Positions 24,417-35,602 of a DNA stretch of 64,000 bases are shown here, one piece after another. This DNA comes from Hyphodiscus hymeniophilus (Eukaryota > Ascomycota > Leotiomycetes > Helotiales > Hyphodiscaceae), in contig VNKQ01000011.1 in the NCBI GenBank assembly GCA_016508695.1, forward strand, positions 62,001 through 126,000. Reading direction: 5' to 3'. Below the pieces are notes generated by a model. It was not told where the DNA came from. It did not search any database and was given only the letters and a program-made list of their open reading frames with translations. How positions within the stretch are numbered: position 1 is the first letter of the stretch; every line of letters starts with the position of its first letter. The position numbers and the translations under genes are program-made.

Positions 24417-25085
24417 ATGGCCAGAACTCTCGAGAAGGAGACCGTCACTGCGATCGAACGCGCAATCCTCACCGCTCAAAAAGCAGGAAAACACGCAGAT
24501 TTGCATGCCATTGCAAGCATCTTCAACTGCACTTATCAATCTGTCTGCTATATCCGGCGGAGACTTGAGAAGCATCAGCGGACCGGTATAGACGACAGGA
24601 AGAGATCCGGTCGCAAGCCATTGGCAGGTCAGGAGCGCATGGCAGAGTCCGTCAAGACCCTCCTTGCCCAACGCCCTGAGCTCGACCAAAAAGCTATTTC
24701 GAATTATCTGTTCGATGAGTTTGGAGTTCGAGTCTGCCAGGCCACGATTTCGAGAATGCTGAAGAAGAACGCTATCCCGCACAAGATCTCGAATAAGCTG
24801 TATAAGAAGTCCAAGCTCTTCACCACCGATTCCGAGGGAAAAGTTACACCAGTTGCGGAGGACAACTCGAGGGAGGTGGCTGCCAGCGCTTTGTCTTCTT
24901 TACCAAACGGAGTTTATAAGAGTCCTTATCCTCCGACAAATATGCTGTCTGCAGTCACGACTTTCAACAATCATGTTGCCGGCTCATATGACCAGAATCG
25001 TGCGGCTTTGGCGATGGACATTACTTTCCACGACTCGCCGAACCCCGAGACAAACATGGTGAATTATATGACTCCATACAGCTGA
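24417..25085 (+). CDS. Stand-alone bipartite helix-turn-helix protein, Tc1/paired-like, without transposase domain
   Basis: A single coding exon encodes 222 residues. Two helix-turn-helix units are visible: residues 29-52 (LHAIASIFNCTYQSVCYIRR) and 90-118 (DQKAISNYLFDEFGVRVCQA and the following TISRML). They are joined by a basic linker at 57-70 containing SGRKP, like the GRPR minor-groove arm of Tc1 transposases and Pax paired domains. In a Tc1/mariner enzyme a DDE catalytic domain of about 200 residues would follow. Here there is only a roughly 100-residue Ser/Asn/Pro-rich tail and a stop, and the downstream 300 bp contain no DDE remnants. No terminal inverted repeats or TA duplication were seen. 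I infer a domesticated DNA-binding protein, possibly a transcription factor. An N-terminal fragment of a dead transposon is less likely because the frame and leader intron are intact. Confidence 0.75.
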   Translation: MARTLEKETVTAIERAILTAQKAGKHADLHAIASIFNCTYQSVCYIRRRLEKHQRTGIDDRKRSGRKPLAGQERMAESVKTLLAQRPELDQKAISNYLFDEFGVRVCQATISRMLKKNAIPHKISNKLYKKSKLFTTDSEGKVTPVAEDNSREVAASALSSLPNGVYKSPYPPTNMLSAVTTFNNHVAGSYDQNRAALAMDITFHDSPNPETNMVNYMTPYS

Positions 25086-25383
25086 TCGCTGGGTAGATAG
25101 TGCCTGTTTGGTACATTGTTAGTTGGTACTTGCCTTCTGAGGGTTATAGCGTAATGGAGTTTGGAGTTTGGAGATTTGATGTGACTGGAAGTTGCAACGC
25201 ATATCACGGAGTCGGTACTGCATTGCTTTGCATTACAAGGACATCGATTGATTGTTCCATGATTAGCTTTGAGCGGAGCTTAGGACTTCGTCTAGATTAT
25301 TACTCACACCTGCGTATACTTTTTAACAAGATCCACATTCATACTTGTGCCGATCGTGCTTCATCTCCGATCGCGTCGCGATT

Positions 25384-26163
25384 CTAATGCACAAGAACAA
25401 TCGGCTTTCCCTTCTCCCACCCATCCAGGCTTTCCTTGATATTAACCCAGTACCTCAGCTTGACAGCCTCTCCCTTGGCTAGCTCCAGATCATCTTCCCG
25501 AAATGCCCTGTCCAGCACGCCCTCACTCTCCTCAATCCTCTCGTCATTAATCCTCTTTAACTCCTCCAACTCCTCTTCCTCCCTCGCATTCTCAATCTCC
25601 TCCCTCGTATCCAGCACCTCCATCAACAGCTCTGGATCCTCCACTTTAGCCGTCTCGTCCTCCGCAACATCTATACCTCTTAAACTCAATAGATACTGGG
25701 TCCTCAGCAAAGGGTTCTGGAGTGTTTTGTATGCTTCATTTATCCGCGCCGACGTTGCTTCTGCACGGTTCTTGACATGGGCGGGATGCCGGTCGGGATG
25801 GGCTACAGCTTGTAGTTGGAGGAATTCTCTACGGAGCTCGCGCACATCTATGATAAAAGGTCCCGAGGGAGGAGGGCCATTGGGTAAGGTTTTGGGAAAG
25901 AATTCGTAGTGTGTTTGCGGTACTGGGTGTGATTTTATAGCTTTGTCTGGGCTACTTTGGGAGGTGGCGTTGGAGGTCTGAGATGCCCAGCGTCTTTGAG
26001 TGTTGGTCGAGCTTATTCGTCTTGCAGATTTTCTACTGCATACTTGGCAGGTTACACCAAAGGAAGGAGATGACCTCTGAGGTGCTGATGCAAGACTCCG
26101 GCGTGTGGAGGCTTCGCAAGCCCGGTAGACTGTTTGGCTTCGGGGGAAGACTGAGGGGCGCAT
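25384..26163 (-). CDS. jac1: J-protein co-chaperone Jac1/HscB for mitochondrial Fe-S cluster assembly
   Basis: An uninterrupted frame gives 259 residues from the Met at 26163. The same frame is open up to a Met at 26316 (310 residues), but the inner start yields a better mitochondrial leader (MRPSVFPRSQTVYRACEAST). HscB/Jac1 binds the scaffold Isu1 and stimulates the Hsp70 Ssq1. The J domain has the diagnostic HPD (AVAHPDRHP, residues 122-124), followed by INEAYKTLQNPLLRTQYLL. The C-terminal three-helix scaffold-binding region is acidic, with DPELLMEVLDTREEIENARE. A CxxC (TCQVC) precedes the J domain, as in animal HSCB, although there it is part of a four-cysteine zinc site and only one pair is visible here. 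Confidence 0.92.
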   Translation of the reverse strand: MRPSVFPRSQTVYRACEASTRRSLASAPQRSSPSFGVTCQVCSRKSARRISSTNTQRRWASQTSNATSQSSPDKAIKSHPVPQTHYEFFPKTLPNGPPPSGPFIIDVRELRREFLQLQAVAHPDRHPAHVKNRAEATSARINEAYKTLQNPLLRTQYLLSLRGIDVAEDETAKVEDPELLMEVLDTREEIENAREEEELEELKRINDERIEESEGVLDRAFREDDLELAKGEAVKLRYWVNIKESLDGWEKGKPIVLVH

Positions 26164-26630
26164 CTTGTTGATGATATGCTGTTTGGATCCCCAATGTTTG
26201 GTGTAGAGGCAGAGTGCGTTGTTGAAATGACGGTTCCTTAATGTCCGTTTGGTTGACAATATAAATCTGTCGGCCTTCAAAATGACGTCGCTAGCGGGGG
26301 CCGAGAACGGCAGCAACCCCTTTTCTACCCTATTGTATTAAACTTTACCTACGTACCACATTAATTACTTTACAAGATCCTAATCGCTGAAGATTTTTCA
26401 AAAGACTCCGATTCCACAATACAAGAAATCGCAAGCTTCGAAAGTGGTCACGCTCTGCAAGTTATTAGAAATTTGCTTCGGACATAAAAAGTGCTTTTAA
26501 TAACCAAGTCCGAATCGCCTAAAAGCTTTAAGCAATTAAGGCCTCGTAAAGTAAGTTGTACAATACAAGAAATGCCTGTGCCCTCATGGCAAAGCAGATT
26601 CCCCACCTGAACGCCAGTCCGGCATGCAAA

Positions 26631-28368
26631 TCAGAGACCCTCCATATCATTGCGACCCCAAAGCTTGACAGTGCGATCATAGCCACCGCTTACAATCCAC
26701 TTTCCATCCTTGCTGGTATCAACGCTGTGAACATTGCCAGTATGGCCGCTCAGAGATTGAACCAATGACCAATCATCAGCCGAGAAAATGTTGACATTCT
26801 TGTCAAATCCGCTGGAGACAAAAAATGTACCTGACTTTTTAGGTTTCCGTTCTCCTTTTTCATCAACCTCTAGTTCAAAACTCTGAGCAGGAGCATCCAT
26901 GCCTTTATACCAACGAAGATCTGAGACAACACTGCGATGAGCACCGACTCCTCCAGCGGCCTGAACCTTTCGGATATCCCAGCACTTGACCCATCCATCT
27001 CCCGATCCGGAGAGAACTCGGTGGCCGTCGACACCCCAATCTAAAGCGTATATTGGCCGGATATGACCTTCGAGAATCATGACTGTCCGTCCTGTTCTCA
27101 AATCCCAGATTCGACCAATACTGTCCATACCCGCACTGGCCAACAAAGAGCCATCAGTGTTGTAGCTGAGCGCAAACACCCCTCGAGAGTGACCTTCTTG
27201 AAGGAGTAGTTCGGTTGTTGTATTGACATCCCATAATCTCCAAGTGGTATCTTCTGATGCGGATGCAAGATATCGACCCGAAGGATGGAACTCGACTCGA
27301 CAAACTCGTTGGTTATGTCCTGCGAGCGTTGAGATGGGTGTATCTTGGTTCAGAGACCAGAGATGGATATTCCCTTCAGCTCCACCAGATGCTAGATTGA
27401 CCGAGTCCGGCGAGACATCTGCATCTGGCAATGTAGAGCCTGGGAACCAAGCGATACCGCCGATCCGATCTGTATGCCCACGCAAAGTTTTCTTCTCCTC
27501 CAAATTTGGAACGCTCAGTAACTTGATACCCCCTCCCCAATTTCCAGCAGCGATCAGCTCTCCGTTCGGTGAAAATCTCGTCATGCTTACAGGTCTCTCT
27601 CCGGCCATTTGGCTGCCTTGAAGCTCAAATCCTTGCAATCGCTCCTTGATGGCTTTCCTAAATTTGACGTGCGTTCTGAGTGGTATCGTAGCCTCGATCT
27701 TCTGACTTGCTATTCTTTTCTTGGCCCTAGGCAGTGAATATCGCGCAATATCTTTCCTCGCTACAACCAACTCCTGTATACCCTTCGTATAGAATTCCTC
27801 TTCTTGTTCTGGCTGTTGGTCGTCGTCCGCATCTCGCATTGTCGCGTCTCCATCCTCATCTTCCGCTGCATCGATCTCAGCCTGTATGGAAAGCAACTCT
27901 CTTAGCCGATCTCTGCGGTCTCCTGGGCCTTCTCCAAACAATGTCATCGGCTCGCCCATCTCCCGTAATCTTGATCGTACACGTCCATCGTCGGTCGGTA
28001 CAGCAATGGCTGCTGCTCGTCTCTTCCTTGCGAATTGATTGAGAATCGCAGAGGCTCGCTCAGGGGCGATCCCCGCGGTCGCAGAAGGCATTTCATAATC
28101 ATGGTCGAGAGCTGATTTGTTATCAGAGATTGTTGACTGTGAGGACACGATGTTGTACTTACGAACATTTGCTAAGTCAATGCCTGTATCCTGAAGTTAC
28201 ACCACATCCATCAGCTTCATGATCACCTTTTGCCGAAGCAGTATCATGGCGCATCGTCCCTCTAGGATCAAGTGAATACTGTTTGCGATTTTGCGAAAGT
28301 TGGACGGGACGCAGGTGGCTTACCTCTGGCTGAGCTTCCTCGACATAAGCTCTCCTCGAGGGATGCAT
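26631..28368 (-). CDS. prp4: U4/U6 snRNP protein Prp4 (WD40 and SFM domains)
   Basis: Three exons (28368-28324, 28190-28163, 28111-26631) give 517 residues. Prp4 stabilises the U4/U6-U5 tri-snRNP together with Prp3. The start MHPSRRAYVEEA is typical of the family; an upstream in-frame Met at 28452 is less likely. The PRP4 splicing-factor motif is clear: RAAAIAVPTDDGRVRSRLRE followed by MGEPMTLFGEGPGDRRDRL. After an acidic stretch (EDEDGDATMRDADDD) come about seven WD40 repeats, many ending in LWD, IWD, CWD or LWG. The second intron (28162-28112) has a GTAAGT donor and a CTGATAAC branch, but its 51 nt are a multiple of three without a stop, so retention would simply insert 17 residues. The first intron is 133 bp. 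Confidence 0.93.
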
Positions 28369-30370
28369 ATCTTCAACGAGCTCCGTGAAAGAATACTGTG
28401 GATGGTTGTCGTAGACGAGTTCTATGGGATGAGTTACGTTGACGAGCTTCATCTCGAATGAAAACGAGGCTGCTGTTTTAGTACAGCCACCTCATGCTTT
28501 CATAAGTAGGCACCTACCAACCCTTTTCGGTAATTTCCTGATAGATTTCGCTCCGCTCCATTTCTATACTCCGAGTCAAACATAGTACCAGACTGTTCAC
28601 AGGGGCTATGGCAACTTGACGGCTCTTCAAAAAGGAATCTCTGTTATTGATCTTTTTGCAATCGAGACTCAGGAAGTGCAACAATACTGCACATCCTCTC
28701 CACTTCGACCTCAGTGCCTGCAGGTCATTATGCTCAGCAGGGAGTCCATCCTCAGATATCTCTCATGTTCCGCCTGCATTGGTCGAAGTCCTGCATCAGA
28801 TAGTAAAACTAAAGCCTAGGATACTGGTTGAACCTAAGGCGCTTTGTCTTCCAGCGCGCTCTTCGGTTGGACACAGTTTCCTTCCACAAGTCTTGATGCT
28901 AAGTCTTCCCTTCTCGGTTCTTTTTCTTGAGCCTGTCTCCGAACTTTGCATTTCCTAAGATGACTTCTTCTTGCAAAGCCGCACATTACCTCTCTCGTGG
29001 CCCAGCTAGCAGAATGCCATCCAATCCAAGTCCCATTCCATGGCCCAGCATGTTCCCTCTCAACGTTCATTTATTTGAGCGCTGTAGAAGATTTGGTGGG
29101 AGCAGTATTACGATCTTCGCATGAGCTGGCGCCAGCCCAAGAGGCAAAGACCCCTATCGGGCTGCATGTTCAGCCGCCGTTATCGATAAGAAAAGAAAAC
29201 TATGCGCAATGGAAAACCTCTTATGAAGATCACCAGGTCCAGAACTTCCAAGGGGTCGATGTCAAAGTGGTTTAGGAAATCCCAGGTGTGGCTCAGATGC
29301 GGTACTCGAGTACCATTCGAGGGCGTGCCTTAAGCAGTCCCACGTGCACCACGGAGATCCATCTATCATGTTTCATCGGAGCAGGTGGCCAACCTCTCAA
29401 CAGCAATTGCTTGGAGCGTAGAAGTGGCCTTTGTTTCCAAAGCTGCTGGGAAAATGGAAATGTTTCAAGAAAGAAGAAACGTGCACAGGGGAACTCCGCC
29501 ACCTGGCGCTACAGTACTCTTCGCTTAGGGACGGGCCTCCTTTGACGCCACAGAGATGGTTGGCTGTGGTCATCCAGGAACAACGAATCTCAAACAATCA
29601 AGCAGAGTGACTCCTGCTATCATACATAGACTTGGCCGTCTGAGTGGTCGGCACTCCATCTCCTTTCAGGAAGATCAGACCTTTCATATTCCCGACCATT
29701 TGTGTCGCTTGGGGCCGGATTCATTTGTTTGTGTGACTGGCAACCACTCACTTTGTCCCAAGCACACTGTCCATTACACCAAGCCTCCCCAGGTACAAAG
29801 TTGTCTAAACGGCGGAACTCCCTTCCATGCTTCTTGCCCCTGGGCCGGGGAGTCCCAGTCATTAAGATCATGGGTGAGAGAAGCTTATGTTCAATGGCAA
29901 CATGGTCAATGCTGAAAGTAAAAGGCGTGCCCCAAGTGGACCGTTCATGGGGTGAAAGGGAAGACAAAAGGACGACTCGAGTATTTGACCTCCTTGAGGC
30001 CCTCTTTTGAAGAAGGTCATTATCCTGAAGACTGAATTCCTTTCTGAGTCATTTACAGACAAAGCCGTCACTCCTTACGCGCTTCGATTCCATTCACGGC
30101 CTTTGACAATATCAAAGACTCGCCTCGGCCACAATAGCTATTAATAGCTAATCATATACTATTCACACAAAGTTTTGAAGCACACAATACTAAGCGGTCC
30201 GCTCATTGCTGTTCAAGGCCTTTTTTATATCTCGAGCAAGCTCTTGAAACATTCCGCGATTTACATTTCAGTATCTCAAATTTTGCCCATTATCTCTGCG
30301 ATTTCGACTTCTTCAATCAGGATACGATCTTTCACATTCATTCGGAAACAATCAATCTGCATAACACATC
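28369..30370. other. Intergenic region between divergent prp4 and the GH16 gene
   Basis: These 2 kb hold only short frames on both strands. A 119-codon plus frame (29556-29915) and a 115-codon minus frame (29620-29967) overlap each other and show no family features. The right 250 bp are AT-richer and pyrimidine-rich before the GH16 start, as expected for a leader. The 13-mer GCGCTACAGTACT at 29506-29518 recurs in the csn4 promoter palindrome. Confidence 0.55.
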
Positions 30371-31366
30371 ATGCATTCTTCTCAATTTCTGTCTCACCTT
30401 GGAGCCGCTATGGCGTGCGTTGCTGGCATCGCAAACGCAGCTTACTCCATCGAGGACACTTATGATACCCAAAACTTCTTTAGCGAATTCAATTTCTTCG
30501 ACGGGCAGGATCCAACTGAAGGCTTTGTCAGCTTTTCTGATGCAGGAAATGCCAACTTGACGGGGCTTGCTGGTTACTCGAATGGAGCTGTTTACCTTGG
30601 GGTTGATCACACGACGATGAATCCCGCCAACGGACGAGAGGCCGTACGAGTTACCTCCAACAAAGCTTACACTCACGGTCTCTTCGTCGCGGATATAAGT
30701 CACATGCCCGGTGGCATCTGTGGAGTTTGGCCAGCTTTCTGGACGTTCGGTCCAAATTGGCCTGCCTCGGGTGAAATCGACATCATCGAGGGCGTCAACT
30801 CTCAAACCACTGACTCCATCACCCTCCACACTTCATCGGGCTGCTCCATGTCATCATCCGGCTCCCTTGCCGGCTCTACTCTTGCAAACTCCGATTGCAA
30901 CGCCGGTAACGCAGGCACAGGGTGTAGTTTCGGAACTGCCAGCACCCAAGGTTACGGAGCCGGCTTCAACGCAAATGGAGGCGGCGTCTACGCAATGGAA
31001 TGGACAAGCTCAGCAATCGAGGTTTACTTCTTCCCTCGCAATGCCATTCCCGGCGACATCTCATCCGGCGATCCCAATCCTGCAGGCTGGGGAACTCCCA
31101 CTGCCTCGTTCTCTGGCTGTGACATCGACTCTCATTTCATGAACCATAACATTGTCTTCGATACTACTTTCTGCGGTCAATGGGCCGGTGCAGTTTGGGA
31201 GTCTGGTTCTTGCGCTGCATTGGCTCCCTCGTGCGATGCCTATGTCGGTGGTAACCCGGGAGCTTTCACAGATGCGTACTGGATGATCAACTCCGTTAAG
31301 GTATATCAAGACGGCGGCGCTGCGAAGCGGAACGAGGGGTTGACACCTGTTCCTTTCATGGCGTAG
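30371..31366 (+). CDS. Secreted glycoside hydrolase family 16 endo-1,3(4)-beta-glucanase
   Basis: One exon encodes 331 residues. A signal peptide covers about residues 1-23 (hydrophobic core, GIANA cleavage site). The GH16 catalytic motif ExDxxE is GEIDIIEG at 134-141, where E135 is the expected nucleophile and E140 the acid/base. The substrate-cleft aromatic motif GVWPAFWTFGPNWP at 118-131 precedes it. Other fungal laminarinase-type features are ITLHTSSGCSM, GGGVYAMEWTS and late cysteines in GCDIDSHFMN and FCGQWAG. It should cleave beta-1,3 or mixed beta-1,3/1,4 glucans outside the cell, for wall remodelling or nutrition. There is no carbohydrate-binding module and no clear GPI signal; the C-terminus is short (KRNEGLTPVPFMA). 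Confidence 0.95.
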   Translation: MHSSQFLSHLGAAMACVAGIANAAYSIEDTYDTQNFFSEFNFFDGQDPTEGFVSFSDAGNANLTGLAGYSNGAVYLGVDHTTMNPANGREAVRVTSNKAYTHGLFVADISHMPGGICGVWPAFWTFGPNWPASGEIDIIEGVNSQTTDSITLHTSSGCSMSSSGSLAGSTLANSDCNAGNAGTGCSFGTASTQGYGAGFNANGGGVYAMEWTSSAIEVYFFPRNAIPGDISSGDPNPAGWGTPTASFSGCDIDSHFMNHNIVFDTTFCGQWAGAVWESGSCAALAPSCDAYVGGNPGAFTDAYWMINSVKVYQDGGAAKRNEGLTPVPFMA

Positions 31367-32191
31367 GGCTTCTCGTGCTGGACAAAGAGGAGAAAGCGGC
31401 GATTCACTTCTTGCATCAATTTTTTGGGTTTGGGAGTTGCGGAGGAAAGGAGGAAATGAAAGAGAAAACGGTATGGATTTGTAAATTGCATTTACTGCAT
31501 GTGGAGTTTAGATAGACGATAAATGGTATCCTATTCGCTGAAATAATAGAACGTTTTGGAATGATTTTCAGCAGCCTTTGAATGCCGGACACTGCCGAAG
31601 ACAGCATATATAAATCATGGGACTTTCGCCAGACGTTGCTATCACAATGCACGTCTCCACAATCACCATGGAGCTACGTCGGCCTCCACAAGGTGTCGTA
31701 GCTTGATCTCAATCAACTGAATACAATGATTAGGACACTTCCACTCGTGCTCCCTTGTCTCAGGTCACGGCAAGCGCATTTGCTGGGAAATTTACGGGCC
31801 GGGAAAATAAGAGGCTATTAACTGTCTAAAATCTGTTGGATTTCGTTCTATAGTACATCAAGCCTACTAAAACAAGAACTCCTTCAATGCCTGTACCTTC
31901 GTGGTGAGAAAGGAAAGCCAAGGGCGCCTGGACGTACGTCCAAACCAGAAATTACAAGCCACGGGTTAATCATCTATGTGAAGCGTCCCGGACTACAGAT
32001 CAACAAGGAAAGACATGAACCATACACAACATAATATCGACAAACAGGTCGGGTATCTCAGATACAGACTTCCAAGCGGGAGTGTGCGACGCGGTAATTT
32101 TTCTGGGTGACAAAGCACGCAAGACGAGAGGGTAGAGAGTATAGATCTCTCTCTTTCTCCCTTGGTCACGTCAACGCACCACTCGACAGGC
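31367..32191. other. 3' flanks of converging genes
   Basis: The GH16 and Mnn10 genes converge on these 825 bp. I see only frames under 85 codons and AT-rich patches suited to polyadenylation. Confidence 0.6.
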
Positions 32192-33690
32192 TCATATCCG
32201 GATCTTCTTCCCAGTGATCTTGAACCATATCTTCGCCACAAGCTCCTCCTTGAACAATTCCCAGTATGTGCGGTTGAGAAAGTTGCTCAACTCGCGATAA
32301 TTGTACATCTCGCCCCAGCAGTCACGTCCCCACTCGCAGCCCGCCATATTGACCAGGAAGTCGCGGTCCTTCTTGTCATAGTGAATTCGCGTATCGTTTC
32401 CATTATCTGAGCAGGCCCCAGGAGGAAAGCTGTTAATTTTGCGTTGTGGGATGAACGCTGTGTGTGGTCGAATCCAGGGCTGGTTGATGTAGAGGAACTC
32501 TAGGGCGTCTTGTTCTTTGTGCTCCCATTCCATGTGTTTCTGCTCGTAGCCTACAGGGTCCCACCACACGTCCAACAACCGATCTGTCCATGCGGAGCGC
32601 TTGATGAAGAAGGAGCCTAAGTTGAAGCCGGAGCAGTCTTGGGGTACAATTAGGTTGATGGATTCCTGCTTGCCGTCGCCAACAGGGCTGAGAGCTTCAG
32701 CATCCAGGTGGGCCGTGGGGAAGGGGTGGGTTATGTTTAGGGGATTGTATTCGTTGATGTCGCGGTAGGTATTCCCAGCTAGATTGTTGAATATGTGGGA
32801 CTGGAGGGAGTAACTGGGTTCCATAACGAAGGTATTCAGATCTAACCACCAGAACCTGTTGATTGTTAGCATCCGCCTTGGAGAAACGACTGGGCGACTC
32901 TACCATTCGGCATCCGGGTATTTTCGAAGACAGTTCCTGATCGTATCAACCTTCTCCCAGCTCTCTCGCCATTCATGTGCATATCGTTTCTTCGTGCTCA
33001 TGTCTACGATTTCCAGATCGTATCCCCATTTGTTGGCGTATTTTCGTTTGTTCCGTACACTGTCTCGTTCAATCGCCCATTCTCGTGGCCCCTTCCATTC
33101 CATAACCCCACCTCCTTGATTTGCTGCTAAGATGATTACGTATTTTCTACCGCCTCCTAGAACCTTCGTTCTCCTCCACCAGTAATGTAATGCTAGACAA
33201 ATTAGCAGAGCCTCCAGAGGTTGGGGTTATGCCACCTACGTGTAGTGTAGAAAAGAATGATCATTAAGAAGAATGCCAGAACTACCAATAAACGCAGCCT
33301 CATCTTGCGACTGACTTTTCCAGCAGCCGCTTTTAACCTCCCAAGTCTGCTACCGGCTCTAGGATTCCATTGTCCCCGCCCCAGTTTCTCCTTTTCAGCG
33401 TAACTCTTATCCGACCCAATGCTAAACCGCGGTAGACTACTCGATAACTTTCTGTAGTGTCGATTGAAGAAGCCATTATTTTGTGTTTGAAAGGATGGAT
33501 AGCCATTGACTCCCTCAGTCTTCGCCTTCGCCGATTCCCAGGTCACCGAATTCCCATTGCCATTGGATTCTCCATAACTCTTGTGAGGACTCGCTCTGCC
33601 GCTGAAATTCGCAGCAAAAGCTGGACTACTCAGACCTGGGCTGGCCCATCCGCCCCCAGGTCTCGGGGAGGGACTGCGCGAAAGCGACAT
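32192..33690 (-). CDS. mnn10: Alpha-1,6-mannosyltransferase, GT34, Mnn10 type
   Basis: Three exons (33690-33240, 33192-32904, 32855-32192) with introns of 47 and 48 bp give 467 residues. The enzyme belongs to the Golgi mannan polymerase complex that extends the alpha-1,6 backbone of N-glycans. The topology is type II: a Ser/Gly/Pro-rich cytosolic tail beginning MSLSRSPSPRPGGGW, a membrane segment (RLLVVLAFFLMIILFYTT), then FYTTPLHYWWRR formed across the first splice. Catalytic-domain hallmarks are KYVIILAANQGGGVMEWKGP, RYAHEWRESWEKVD, FWWLDLNTFVMEPSYS, VPQDCSGFNLGSFF, EQDALE and VNMAGCEWGRDCW. The usual DxD site reads D-L-N here, which I recall as common in fungal Mnn10 homologues. The frame continues upstream without a stop to a Met at 33921, so a 77-residue longer form is possible. 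Confidence 0.93.
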
Positions 33691-35602
33691 GGGCAGATTC
33701 GGCGTGCCAGGAATAGGAGGTAACGTCTGATATGTACTCCGTGACGGTGGGGGATTCGAGTCTGCGCTCGATGTGCCGCCAAGATTCAGTGTCTGCGGAG
33801 AGTTCGCAGCTGAGGAGCGACGTCGTCTATGTGAAAAGGAGCCGCCGACGGTTGAAGAGGAGGAGTTCGACGAGGTGGGGTTTAGGGACGCCAGATTGCA
33901 ACTTGTGAGAACCAGAGGCACTTCGACCGTCTGGTTGCTGATCCCTCTGCGACCGTGGTGATATCTGATCTGATCTCGTATTCAATCACTACGAATCCAA
34001 CAGCAACCGCAGATGACAGCCAGATGCCCTGATTATGTTTGTGATAGAAGTGTCGTGATGGCAGAGATTTGCGGTTCTCTTCGGTCTGGCGTTCTGCAAC
34101 TCGTATTAATATAGATGAGGCGTTTCCAACGGCGGCGGACGGTGTCTCAGCGGAACGGGGTGGGAGTGTACAAGACAGAACCGGGAACAGGAAAACTTCG
34201 GTCAATGTTGTCTTTTGCTCGTAATTGTCTCTTTTCGAGAAGATTGAGGCTGGAGAACGTTTTGACGAAAGGCGTCAGGGGGTTTGTCTTCTTTGATTGG
34301 CGTGGGGTGCAATTTAGAAATTTCTAAATAATTCATTTCACGATTACTTTTGATAGGGGTCGCTGATTTTTAGCGTTATCGAGAGGACAGGTCTGATACG
34401 AAGCAGTCACGGGCCTACAAGTACATCAAATTAGGATAAGAAATCGACTATTGCGTGCGCGAATGTGCATTGTATAGACAATAACATTGACTCGTAACTC
34501 TTCCCTCTTCTGACAGTTCTTCTCCTGTCTACTGTAGCATTAAATCTAAGTTGAAAACAAGAATCCAGAGGCTCAAATGATTCCAAAGTCCTAAAGTGCC
34601 GCATTCGATGTGCCTGCAAACGGAATACGAAGTAAGCTTTTCAGGAGTACAGTAGTCCATCAAGAGCGGTGAGTCTAGCATGGTAAAGGATCTGGCAGTA
34701 TTGCACAGGCCACGTGATTGAAGCACGTGCACATGTACATGCTTCAAAGGGTATCTCGCACTCTCGCGACCCTCACTCCAACCAACTTCTTGTCATTTGC
34801 ATGGGAAACGCAGCATCTCTTACGATTCACCAATCATCGATGTTATGGAACACTCATTTACTTGCCGGTAGATTCCACTCTCTTTCGACTTGACCCAGAA
34901 TTGGTTGGCCAGGGCTTCTCGTAACCGCCGTCCAATGATCATGTCGAGCCTCCTCGAGACCGGCGCGTATTGCAACCTCTGACCACTCACCACACCATCG
35001 AGAGGCTACAATGAAGGCTTTAATGACCCCGTCCGCGACTGCCATCGAATGAGGCCGTCAAGTTTTATTTTGGGTAACTGAGATCCACCGTGCTGCCTGT
35101 GTGAGCTAGGTCACGACCTCATCTTCCTCTGGTCATGGATTTTCAACCATGAATCTTCTGTTTCATTCCTTTCTACTGCAACACGTCCTGCCTTTTCGTA
35201 ATTCTTGTCTCTAGTTTCTCCCCGGTTCTGTCCCGGCTCACGGTCGCTACCTCGAAATTCTCGGTTCTTTACTATTGTTACGTTGACAGTAGCTTTGTGC
35301 TCTAGCCTGATTATTTCCTTTGACTCATCACAAAGAGACATACCTCTAGAATCACATTCTTTGTCTGGATACAACCATGTTGTTCCATTGTTCGCAGATT
35401 GAGAATCATAACTGAGACCCATCGAGCCCTTCCTTCTCAGCCAGATACAATTCTGCGAAACGTCAAGAACGATCATAAAGACAACATACGAAACGAACTC
35501 AATCCCGCAGACAATCTCTTCAGATAGCCAACATATTCAACTAATTGGACCTCCCTCATTCTTGTCCGCGAGTTAATACGCTTTTCGAAACGCAGATACA
35601 TT
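33691..35602. other. Intergenic region between divergent mnn10 and the large membrane-protein gene
   Basis: These 1.9 kb hold no recognisable gene. The left 230 bp may still be coding if the upstream mnn10 start is used. The right 500 bp are pyrimidine-rich, typical of a long leader. An E-box pair within an inverted repeat lies at 34711-34747. Confidence 0.55.
34711..34747. promoter_or_regulatory. Two CACGTG E-boxes overlapping an 8-bp inverted repeat
   Basis: CACGTG occurs at 34711-34716 and 34724-34729. The second copy begins inside the left arm of an inverted repeat, TTGAAGCA at 34718-34725 and TGCTTCAA at 34740-34747, with 14 bp between the arms. ATGTACAT, itself palindromic, lies inside. 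The position is about 0.9 kb upstream of the membrane-protein gene and 1.0 kb upstream of mnn10. A regulatory role is inferred. Confidence 0.35.

Noticed and set aside
25436..25909. 157-codon Ser-rich plus-strand frame
   Set aside because: Antisense to jac1; the Ser run mirrors the Glu/Arg-rich helix of the real protein.
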